Shown here: positions 1-5,811 of the stretch, one piece after another
How the letters are laid out: each line of letters begins with the position of its first letter
Position numbering within the stretch: the first letter of the stretch is position 1
Assembly (NCBI GenBank): GCA_005884715.1
Contig: VAZZ01000148.1
Coordinates: 1 to 9,436 of the forward strand
Reading direction: 5' to 3'
Length of the DNA stretch: 9,436 bases
DNA from: Alphaproteobacteria bacterium
GTDB lineage: Bacteria > Pseudomonadota > Alphaproteobacteria > Rhizobiales > Aestuariivirgaceae
The notes under the pieces: model-generated
Told to the model about the DNA's origin: nothing
What the model saw: only the letters and a program-made list of their open reading frames with translations
Databases searched by the model: none
Program-made: the position numbers and the translations under genes

Positions 1-8
1 GTATACAA
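1..8. promoter_or_regulatory. Possible GntR/FCD operator half (GTATACAA), cut by window edge
   Basis: The window opens with GTATACAA. Many FCD-subfamily GntR proteins bind short palindromes with a GTATAC core (of the ATTGTATACAAT kind), so this may be the right part of an operator for the GntR gene that starts at 51. The left half lies outside the window, so symmetry cannot be confirmed. The same bases could also be part of a -10 box. Autoregulation is inference. Confidence 0.3.
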
Positions 9-34
9 TCTGAGTCAAGCGGTGGAACCGCGAA

Positions 35-40
35 AAGGAG
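35..40 (+). promoter_or_regulatory. Ribosome binding site fixing the TTG start at 51
   Basis: AAGGAG lies 10 bases before a TTG codon at 51. No equally good site precedes the alternative ATG at 78, so this site favours TTG as the start of the GntR gene. Confidence 0.6.
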
Positions 41-50
41 AAGCACGGCT

Positions 51-752
51 TTGACCCAGGTTCAGGAGACTGACGGGATGGGCGATCTCAGAATCAGCCA
101 GGCGCCTAAGACCCTGCGCGAAATCGCGCTGGAACGGGTTCGCACCGCCATCCTGGAATTCCGCTTTCCGCCAGGGGCACGGCTCACCGAACGTGATCTG
201 TGCGAGCAGCTCGGCGTCAGCCGGTCGGTCGTGCGTGAAGTCCTGCGCCATCTCGAGACGGAGGGGCTGGTGCAGACGATCCCCCATCATGGGCCGATCG
301 TGGCCAAGCTCGATCGTGACGCCGCGGCCCAGATCTATGAGATCCGCGGACTTCTCGAAGCCTCGGCGGCGCATTCGGCCGCCGAACATGCCGATGCCGA
401 TGCGGTCGGGAAGATGGGTATCGCCATGGCCGATATCGAAAGCGCCTATGCTGCCGGCAACCATCGCGCGGTGCTCGCCGCGACCACACGTTTCTACGAG
501 ACCATGTTCCTGTGCGGCGGAAAATCGGTCGCCTGGGAGATGGTGCAACGGCTCAATGGCCGCATCAGCCGGCTCAGGGCGATGACCATCGCGTCCTCCG
601 GCCGTCATGTGACCGGCCCAGCGCAAATGCGAAAGATCTTCGACGCCATCGCCCGTCACGATCCGCCGGCGGCCGCGATGGCATGCCGCGAACATGTGGC
701 GAGAGCGGCCGACATCGCCCGGAAACTGCTGAGCGAACAGCCGGAAGACTGA
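51..752 (+). CDS. GntR-family transcriptional regulator, FCD subfamily, with degenerate metal site
   Basis: A 233-residue DNA-binding repressor or activator of the FadR/FCD type, a usual length for the family. Residues about 21-85 form the winged helix-turn-helix, with the typical pattern PPGARLTERDLCEQLGVSRS followed by VREVLRHLETEGLV. Residues about 95-225 form the all-helical FCD ligand-binding domain. The start is TTG, supported by AAGGAG ten bases upstream; an ATG 27 bases further in is the alternative. Canonical FCD proteins bind a metal through Asp/His-His-His. Here the first His position is Tyr149 (RFYETM), the second is Met193 (AQMRKIFDAI), and only His215 (REHV) remains, so metal binding is probably lost. 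The effector and target genes are unknown. Targets may lie upstream, outside the window. The family call is firm; the role is not. Confidence 0.9.
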   Translation: MTQVQETDGMGDLRISQAPKTLREIALERVRTAILEFRFPPGARLTERDLCEQLGVSRSVVREVLRHLETEGLVQTIPHHGPIVAKLDRDAAAQIYEIRGLLEASAAHSAAEHADADAVGKMGIAMADIESAYAAGNHRAVLAATTRFYETMFLCGGKSVAWEMVQRLNGRISRLRAMTIASSGRHVTGPAQMRKIFDAIARHDPPAAAMACREHVARAADIARKLLSEQPED

Positions 753-769
753 CGATCCCGTGACTAAGC

Positions 770-797
770 TTGGTCCGCCATCCGGTCATGCTATGAT
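770..797 (+). promoter_or_regulatory. Candidate extended -10 promoter of the response regulator gene
   Basis: TGCTATGAT at 789-797 is an extended -10 element: TG, one base, then TATGAT, which matches five of six consensus bases. A weak -35 (TTGGTC, 770-775) lies 16 bases upstream. The expected transcription start, about seven bases past the -10, falls on the A of the ATG at 804. That gene has no Shine-Dalgarno sequence, so a leaderless transcript fits. This is read by eye and not proven. Confidence 0.5.
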
Positions 798-806
798 GGC
801 CGGATG
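779..806. promoter_or_regulatory. Dyad overlapping the promoter and start codon of the response regulator
   Basis: CATCCGG (779-785) is the exact reverse complement of CCGGATG (800-806). The stem continues inward as TCAT (786-789) with ATGA (793-796) around a GCT loop, leaving TGG (797-799) bulged. The dyad covers the -10 region and the ATG, so it could be an operator, for example for autoregulation. If a longer transcript reads through from the GntR gene, it could also be a hairpin that hides the start codon. Confidence 0.4.
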
Positions 807-1493
807 TCCGGCAATATCCGCATCCTCGTTGTCGATGACGAGCCCCAGATCCAGCGTTTCCTCAAACTCGGACTCACTGCCGGCGGCTTCGCGGTGAGCG
901 CCGCCACGACCGCCGCTGAAGCCATAAAGGCGATCGCCACTTCGGCACCCGATCTCGTTCTCCTCGATCTCGGCCTTCCCGATCTCGACGGCAAGGATGT
1001 GATCCGCCAGGCGCGGGCTTTCTCAACTGTTCCGATCATCATCGTCTCGGCGCGCGACCGCGAGGTGGAAAAGATCGAAGCGCTCGATCTCGGCGCCGAC
1101 GACTATGTGAACAAGCCCTTCGGCATCGGCGAGCTTCTGGCGCGCATCCGTACCGCCTTGCGCCACCACGATCCGGTCGGCCATTCGGCAGCGGTGCTGA
1201 GCCATGGACAGATCACCGTGGACGTAGCCCAGCATCACGCGAGCAAGAACGGGGCCGCGCTCAAACTCACCCCCAAGGAATTCGACCTCCTGGCGCTCCT
1301 GATGCGCAATCCCGGCCGGGTCCTCACCCATCGACAGATCCTGACCTCCGTCTGGGGACCGGCACATGCCGAGGACCTGCAGTATCTGCGCGTGCTCATC
1401 GGCCAATTGCGCGGCAAGCTCGAGGACGACCAGGCCAATCCTCGCTTCATCCAGACCGAGCCCGGCATTGGCTATCGGATCGCGTCGGATTGA
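804..1493 (+). CDS. kdpE: KdpE-like response regulator (OmpR/PhoB family)
   Basis: A 229-residue two-component response regulator. Residues 5-120 are the receiver domain: acidic pocket Asp11/Asp12 (VVDDE), phospho-acceptor Asp55 (VLLDLGLPD), switch Ser83 and conserved Lys105 (NKPFGIGEL). Residues about 132-229 are a winged-helix DNA-binding domain containing LTPKEFDLLALL, HRQILTSVWGP and PGIGYR. The phrases LDLGLPD, GADDYVNKPFGIGEL and VWGP are those of KdpE, which activates the kdpFABC high-affinity potassium transporter when phosphorylated by KdpD. An in-frame stop at 765 leaves 804 as the only sensible start; there is no ribosome binding site, but an extended -10 sits where a leaderless message would begin. 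No sensor kinase or kdp transporter gene is visible in the window, so the partner and regulon are uncertain. Confidence 0.85.
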   Translation: MSGNIRILVVDDEPQIQRFLKLGLTAGGFAVSAATTAAEAIKAIATSAPDLVLLDLGLPDLDGKDVIRQARAFSTVPIIIVSARDREVEKIEALDLGADDYVNKPFGIGELLARIRTALRHHDPVGHSAAVLSHGQITVDVAQHHASKNGAALKLTPKEFDLLALLMRNPGRVLTHRQILTSVWGPAHAEDLQYLRVLIGQLRGKLEDDQANPRFIQTEPGIGYRIASD

Positions 1494-1500
1494 TCGTTCA

Positions 1501-1570
1501 GAGCAAGTCCCGCCAAAGGCCTGCACCGGACCCGATCCGGGGTTGAGATCTTGGCGATAAGGATTTGCTC
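1501..1570. repeat. Long imperfect palindrome (nested stem-loop element)
   Basis: GAGCAAGTCC (1501-1510) pairs with GGATTTGCTC (1561-1570) at nine Watson-Crick pairs plus one G-U. CGCCAA (1511-1516) pairs with TTGGCG (1551-1556), and an inner CCGGA (1526-1530) pairs with TCCGG (1536-1540) around a five-base loop. The element begins eight bases after the response regulator stop. It looks like a REP-type intergenic palindrome; no T-run follows, so it is not a standard terminator. AAGGATT (1559-1565) can pair instead with AATCCTT (1591-1597), giving a competing fold. Confidence 0.6.
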
Positions 1571-1594
1571 CAACATATTGATTTGGCGCGAATC

Positions 1595-1628
1595 CTTTTC
1601 GGCGAGGTGATTTCACCTCGCCGGGAAG
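1595..1628. terminator. Strong hairpin between convergent genes, possibly a terminator without T-run
   Basis: GGCGAGGTGA (1601-1610) and TCACCTCGCC (1613-1622) are perfect reverse complements. In plus-strand RNA the stem extends through CUUUUC/GGGAAG to 16 pairs, two of them G-U. It lies between the stop of the + response regulator (1493) and the stop of the - amidohydrolase (1633), where a bidirectional terminator is expected. Neither strand has a T-run after the hairpin, so it is at best an atypical terminator or an mRNA 3'-end stabiliser. Confidence 0.45.
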
Positions 1629-1632
1629 CGCG

Positions 1633-2520
1633 CTAATCGATCCGGTACACGCGTTTCGCCGTGGCGGAGAGTATCTGATCCTGCGCGGCCATGGAATAAC
1701 CAGCCAGCGCAGCGCGATAGGCTTCGATCAGCCCGTCATAGCTCGACCATAATTTTTCGATCGGGAAATTGGATCCGAAGAGACAACGCTCGGCGCCAAA
1801 GATGCCGATGGTTTGCCGCGCGATATCGCCGATCTCATCGCCATCGACCTTGTGAATGAAGGTGCCGAGGCCCGACAGCTTGGAGACGACATTGGGCTGG
1901 CGGGCGAGCTTCATCATCCCCTGGCGCCACGCCGCCCTGCCAATGGCGGTGAGATCCTCGAGCATGCCAGCATGTTGAAGGATGAAAACCGTGCCTGAGA
2001 ATTCGGCCGCAAGTTCGGCTGCATCGGCCATCTGGCCGGCAAAGACCTGCAGATCGAAGCTCAGCTTGTAATCGGCGAGGCGGGCCATGTTGTGCCGGAA
2101 CCGGGCCTCGCACATCAGATCGGGCTTCGCTGCGAAGCGATATTGCGGATTGTCATGCCAATGAAGCTGCATCCTGATGCCGCGCAGCCGGGAATACCGG
2201 CTGAGACGGTCAAGCTGCGGGCGAACATCCTCCACCATGAGATCGGCATAGCCGACAATGGCATTGGGCCAGCCCGTCTCGTCGGCCGTCTGCTGCACCC
2301 ATTTCACTTCATCCTCGAAATGCTCCTTGGCCCAGTTAGCTTGGACATAGACCGAATGGGTCACGCCGGAATTCGCGATATCGGCAAGATATTCGCTGAT
2401 CGGATAATCGCGGCGGATCGCTTCATAGGGGCCGAATATGCGGGGCAGCATCGGCCCCTCCAGCCAGGGCACATCCTTGCGGCGCCAGATGTGATGATGG
2501 GCATCGACGATCCCGGTCAT
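1633..2520 (-). CDS. Amidohydrolase-family TIM-barrel hydrolase (COG3618 / amidohydrolase-2 type)
   Basis: A 295-residue protein of the amidohydrolase-2 family, which includes L-fuconolactonase and the 2-pyrone-4,6-dicarboxylate lactonase LigI. These cytoplasmic TIM-barrel enzymes hydrolyse lactones or related ring compounds, often with little or no metal requirement. Residues 6-12 (DAHHHIW) are the family's first-strand signature. VYVQAN (58-62) and RGIRMQLHW (113-121) are typical strand ends, His183 lies in LQHAGM, and FGSNFP (248-253) marks the last strand. In many relatives the residue at Asn251 is a catalytic Asp, although Asn-containing members of COG3618 also exist. It is the last operon gene, and its ATG overlaps the VWA gene stop as ATGA. 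As the downstream hydrolase it probably opens a ring or lactone made in the pathway that begins with the molybdenum hydroxylase; that role is inferred. Confidence 0.85.
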   Translation of the reverse strand: MTGIVDAHHHIWRRKDVPWLEGPMLPRIFGPYEAIRRDYPISEYLADIANSGVTHSVYVQANWAKEHFEDEVKWVQQTADETGWPNAIVGYADLMVEDVRPQLDRLSRYSRLRGIRMQLHWHDNPQYRFAAKPDLMCEARFRHNMARLADYKLSFDLQVFAGQMADAAELAAEFSGTVFILQHAGMLEDLTAIGRAAWRQGMMKLARQPNVVSKLSGLGTFIHKVDGDEIGDIARQTIGIFGAERCLFGSNFPIEKLWSSYDGLIEAYRAALAGYSMAAQDQILSATAKRVYRID

Positions 2521-3620
2521 GATTGGGATCCAAGTGTCAGCGTGTGATCGACAAGGCTTGCGATCGATGAGCCATTGCCGAGTCTGTCGAGATGGACAAG
2601 GATATCTTTCAGTGCCGCGGTCTCGGGGCGAAAGCGCGCATCGGCGGCCAGAGGCGTCAGCCAGGCCAGATACCAGGCGCGGTGCTTGATGCGCTGGACC
2701 GCTTCCCGCATGAGATCATGACCACCGCGCTCCAGGCCATCCGACAGGAACAGCACGACCGCACCGCGCAGCAAGGACGCATAGCGTGGATTGCCAATGA
2801 AGGTTCCCAGCGCCGCACCGATCCTGGTGCCGCCATCCCAATCATCGACCTCTGCAGAAGCACATTCCAGGGCCTTGGCCGGATGGCGATGCTGCAACGA
2901 ATTCGTGATGCGCGTCAGGCGCGTGCCGAAAGTGAAGGTCTCGACCTTGTCCGCGAGATGGGTGAGCGCATGCGCATAACGCAAATAATCCTGCGTCTGC
3001 GCCTTCATCGAGCCCGACACATCGATGAGCAGCACGACCGGCCGGTGCAGCTTCCGGCGCCTGGCGCGCATCAGGCGGATGATGTCGCCATCATGCTCGA
3101 CGATGCGGCGCATGGAACGGCGCAGATCCAGGCTCTGTCCCTTCTTGTCGGAGACTTTGCGGAAGCCGAGACGCCGCGGCAAAGTAGCAGGCGCATTCTT
3201 CTTCAGTCGGCCAATGGCCTCATCGTCGGCGTGGATATCGAACTGCCGAAGGCTCAGGCTCTCCTTGGCCGTGGCCGCCTTGCCGGAATTATTGGCCTCG
3301 CCCAGTTCCGGTGGATCGTTCTGGCCGCGGCCTCTGTCTTTGACCGGAGCATCCTCTTCGGGAAGGCTTTGGGCTGGCGATGCCAGAGCCGCCTCTTCGA
3401 AGAAGAAGGCGTGAAACAGCGCATCGAATTCAGTCTGCCGGTCAGGCGGCGGCGGCAATGTGGCATGAGCGGCGCGCCTGATGCTTTCGATGTCACGCGG
3501 ACCCAGCAGACGCACGGCGCCCAGAAACATCACCACCTGCTCATGCGCGAAAGCGAAGCCATGCCGGCGGACAAAGCGGGTGAAGTCCACGAGAAGTGCC
3601 GCGGCTTGGGGAAGCTTCAT
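2517..3620 (-). CDS. CoxE-like VWA-domain protein
   Basis: A 367-residue protein with the layout of CoxE. The N-terminal helical region (1-75) contains the family-like FTRFVRRHGFAF and a DALFHAFFF stretch. A polar, variable linker follows (80-125), then a VWA domain from about 194. The metal-ion-dependent adhesion site is complete: DVSGSM with Asp200, Ser202 and Ser204, Thr265 (GGTRIG) and Asp294 (LSDGLERG). In the CO dehydrogenase system CoxE works with the AAA+ protein CoxD to build the sulfurated Mo/Cu site; MoxR-VWA pairs generally act as chaperones that insert metals or cofactors. Here the ATPase gene lies directly upstream and overlaps by ATGA, and the amidohydrolase gene follows with another ATGA overlap. 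The job is therefore probably maturation of the molybdenum hydroxylase encoded upstream in the same operon. No signal peptide or membrane segment is visible. Confidence 0.88.
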   Translation of the reverse strand: MKLPQAAALLVDFTRFVRRHGFAFAHEQVVMFLGAVRLLGPRDIESIRRAAHATLPPPPDRQTEFDALFHAFFFEEAALASPAQSLPEEDAPVKDRGRGQNDPPELGEANNSGKAATAKESLSLRQFDIHADDEAIGRLKKNAPATLPRRLGFRKVSDKKGQSLDLRRSMRRIVEHDGDIIRLMRARRRKLHRPVVLLIDVSGSMKAQTQDYLRYAHALTHLADKVETFTFGTRLTRITNSLQHRHPAKALECASAEVDDWDGGTRIGAALGTFIGNPRYASLLRGAVVLFLSDGLERGGHDLMREAVQRIKHRAWYLAWLTPLAADARFRPETAALKDILVHLDRLGNGSSIASLVDHTLTLGSQS

Positions 3621-4483
3621 GATCCGCAGGCCCTGGCTAGAAGCGCATCCAGTTCCGGACGCACCAGGCCCAGATCCTCCTCATCCTTGACCGCCACGCC
3701 GATCGAGCGGCGAAACGCCTCGGGCCAGCGGCCAGTGCCCTTCTCGAGCAGGCTCGCGGCACTGGCCCATTCGATCGCTTCCGAGATGCCGGGCGCCTTG
3801 GCGAGCGGCAGACGGCGCAAACCATTGACGGCATTGACGACCGCCCGCGCCGTACTCTCCACGACTTGCGGTGCCCGCAACATGATGATGCGGGCCTCGC
3901 GCTCGGCATCGGGATAAGCGATCGAGTTATAGACGCAGCGCCGCCGCAGCGCCTCATGCAGGTCGCGCGTGCGGTTGGAGGTCAAGATCACGAAGGGCGG
4001 CGATGCCGCTTTCAAGGTGCCGCGCTCGGGGATCGAAATCTGGAAGTCGGACAGGAATTCGAGCAGGAAGGCTTCGAATTCATGATCGGCGCGGTCGATC
4101 TCATCGATCAGGAGCAAGGTTCTGGTGGGCTCCTTGAGCGCCTTGAGCAAAGGCCGCTCGATCAGGAACTCGTCCGCATAGAGATCGGCATTGCTGTCCT
4201 GGCGCAGACTCAGAAGCTGGCGGGCATAATTCCACTCATAGAGGGCATGGCCGGCATCGATGCCCTCATAGCATTGCAGCCGGATGAGGTTGAGGCCAAG
4301 CGCTGCGCTCAGCGCCTTGGCGGCCTCGGTCTTGCCGACACCCGGCATGCCTTCCAGCAGCAAGGGCTTGCCGAGCTTGAGCGCCAGGAAGACTGCCGTG
4401 CTCAATTCCTCGCCGGACAGATAGAGCTCGCGCTCGAGGCGCTGGGCCAGGATTTCGGGCGATGCGATTGCGCCCTCAGACAA
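3617..4483 (-). CDS. MoxR/CoxD-type AAA+ ATPase
   Basis: A 288-residue AAA+ ATPase of the MoxR group, closest in layout to CoxD. Walker A is GMPGVGKT (45-52), Walker B is LLLIDEID (123-130), sensor 1 is TSN (168-170), and an arginine-rich ALRRRC follows (178-183). I chose the TTG at 4481-4483, preceded by a modest GAAGAGAAAG, because homology begins just after it. The open frame continues upstream to an ATG at 4594, but that stretch runs through the EthD gene in another frame and looks unlike any MoxR N-terminus. With this start the gene overlaps the EthD gene by eight bases, which suggests coupled translation. CoxD unfolds or remodels the apo-CO-dehydrogenase so that its metal site can be assembled. 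By context this protein does the same for the split molybdenum hydroxylase, together with the downstream VWA protein. Confidence 0.87.
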   Translation of the reverse strand: MSEGAIASPEILAQRLERELYLSGEELSTAVFLALKLGKPLLLEGMPGVGKTEAAKALSAALGLNLIRLQCYEGIDAGHALYEWNYARQLLSLRQDSNADLYADEFLIERPLLKALKEPTRTLLLIDEIDRADHEFEAFLLEFLSDFQISIPERGTLKAASPPFVILTSNRTRDLHEALRRRCVYNSIAYPDAEREARIIMLRAPQVVESTARAVVNAVNGLRRLPLAKAPGISEAIEWASAASLLEKGTGRWPEAFRRSIGVAVKDEEDLGLVRPELDALLARACGS

Positions 4484-4784
4484 AGACTTTCTCTTCGACC
4501 AGGAAATGAAAACGGCTGGCGCAGTGCGAGGCCGCATCACCGCCCGCAGCCTTGCCCGCATCGGTCGCCATGGCAGCAAGGCGGGCTTCCGCACTGTCGA
4601 ACCACATTTCGCTCACCGCATCATAGGGATTGTCCGGGCTTTCCTCCTTGGCGACATTCATGCGATAGCCGCGCAGGCGCGGGAGCTTCTGTGCCAGAAG
4701 CGGATGCTTCGCCTCAGCCCAATTCCGGAAATCGGCAAAGCTCAGATCGGGGCGGCGTTTCATCAGGGACATCACTTTGAACAT
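4476..4784 (-). CDS. EthD-domain protein (dimeric alpha/beta barrel)
   Basis: A 102-residue protein of the EthD family. Typical features are MFKVMSLMKRRPDLSFADF, then FRNWAEAKHPLLAQKLPRLRGY, where the W-x3-H motif and the LRGY phrase match EthD and related ferredoxin-like dimeric barrels, and EMWFDSAEARLAAM near residue 60-72. Such proteins are small enzymes or binding partners found in catabolic operons, for example EthD itself in the ethyl tert-butyl ether cluster, and some relatives are decarboxylases or isomerases of aromatic intermediates. The start has an excellent AAAGGAG (4791-4797) six bases upstream, which overlaps the stop of the preceding Mo-subunit gene. The stop overlaps the ATPase start by eight bases. 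It sits between the Mo hydroxylase and its maturation genes, where the cox operon has no such gene. The function is unknown; it could act on the substrate or the product. Confidence 0.8.
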   Translation of the reverse strand: MFKVMSLMKRRPDLSFADFRNWAEAKHPLLAQKLPRLRGYRMNVAKEESPDNPYDAVSEMWFDSAEARLAAMATDAGKAAGGDAASHCASRFHFLVEEKVFV

Positions 4785-4796
4785 TCAAATCTCCTT

Positions 4797-5810
4797 TCAA
4801 TAGGGGGCTCTTGCATTCAGGGCCTGAATGCCGCGCAAGACTTTTTCGGGCGTGATAGGGAGCGAATCGACGCGGACGCCGACCGCATCGAAGATCGCAT
4901 TGGCGATCGCCGGGATGGGCGAGTTCGCCGTCATCTCGCCGACACCCTTGGCACCATATGGACCATCCGCAGCCGGACGCTCGATGACGACATTCTCGAA
5001 TTCGGGCAGATCGCCAGGCCCCGGCATCAGATACTGGTTGAAATCGACGGGCCCATGCGAGCGGTCGGGATAATAGGGCTCGGTCGTCTCATAGAGCGCA
5101 TGCGACAGTCCCATCCAGGCGCCGCCGATGATCTGCTGCTCGACCATGCGCGGATTGAGCGCACGGCCGACTTCATAAGCGCTCTTGAGGGAGAGCACCC
5201 GGACCTCGCCCGTCTCAGTATCGACCTCGACTTCCGCCACGGTGCAGGCATGGGCGTAGCAGGTGGCGGGCGTCATCTTGCCGGTCTCGGGCTCAGGATA
5301 TGAACGCGGCTGCAGGAAGATGCCGCGACCCGAAATCGTCTTGCCATGCTTGAAATGAGCGGCGAGTGCCGTGTTGAAGACCGAAATGGATTTTTGCGGG
5401 CTGCCCTTCACATGGATGTTGCCGGCGCCATCGGTCTGAAGGTCGCCAGAATCGACTTCGAGCTCCTCGGCGGCGACTTCGAGCATCACGGATTTCGCTT
5501 CCTTGGCCGCCATGATGATGGCATTGCCGATGCGATGGGTGCCGCGCGAGGCGAAGGTGCCCATGCAATGGGGACCCGTATCGGTATCGGCGGTGTCGAT
5601 GATGACATTCTCGGTCGGCACGCCTAAGGTCTCGGCGCAGATCTGCGCCATCACCGTCTTCAAGCCCTGGCCCAGATCGACGCTCGACAAAGTGACGATG
5701 AAGCTGCCCGTCGTCGTCGCATGGACGAGCGCCTGGGAGGGATCGCCGCCCAGATTCATGCCGGTCGGGTAATTGACCGCCGCCATGCCGCGGCCGCGTT
5801 TCTTCGCCAT
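4797..5810 (-). CDS. Molybdenum hydroxylase, Mo-cofactor subunit, C-terminal polypeptide (NdhM-like)
   Basis: A 337-residue protein equal to the second Mo-cofactor-binding half of xanthine-oxidase-family large subunits. It begins MAKKRGRGMA, matching the KKRG-x-G that opens this domain in unsplit relatives. VDLGQG (44-49) and TFASRGT (85-91) are pterin-contact motifs, GRALNP (215-220) is conserved, and GAKGVGEM (286-293) carries Glu292, the expected base catalyst that activates the Mo-bound hydroxyl. The ATG at 5808-5810 is chosen because GGGAGG (5817-5822) lies six bases upstream. The frame stays open up to 5912, but that part overlaps the N-terminal partner and lacks family character. The upstream stop TGA is separated from this ATG by one base, so the two halves should be made together. 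It must pair with the preceding gene product to form a working active site, as NdhL and NdhM do. Confidence 0.88.
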   Translation of the reverse strand: MAKKRGRGMAAVNYPTGMNLGGDPSQALVHATTTGSFIVTLSSVDLGQGLKTVMAQICAETLGVPTENVIIDTADTDTGPHCMGTFASRGTHRIGNAIIMAAKEAKSVMLEVAAEELEVDSGDLQTDGAGNIHVKGSPQKSISVFNTALAAHFKHGKTISGRGIFLQPRSYPEPETGKMTPATCYAHACTVAEVEVDTETGEVRVLSLKSAYEVGRALNPRMVEQQIIGGAWMGLSHALYETTEPYYPDRSHGPVDFNQYLMPGPGDLPEFENVVIERPAADGPYGAKGVGEMTANSPIPAIANAIFDAVGVRVDSLPITPEKVLRGIQALNARAPY

Positions 5811-5811
5811 G

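Noticed and set aside
15..695. Minus-strand open frame of 226 codons
   Set aside because: It mirrors the GntR gene at 51-752, which has obvious domain signatures and a ribosome binding site.
1023..1616. Minus-strand open frame of 197 codons
   Set aside because: It is a shadow of the response regulator, with no recognisable domain.
2592..3917. Long plus-strand open frame of 441 codons
   Set aside because: It is antisense to the CoxE-like and ATPase genes, whose MIDAS, Walker and sensor motifs are clear on the minus strand. The plus-strand product shows no family features; long antisense frames are common in GC-rich DNA.
3866..4780. Plus-strand open frame of 304 codons
   Set aside because: It is antisense to the ATPase and EthD genes, with no recognisable domain.
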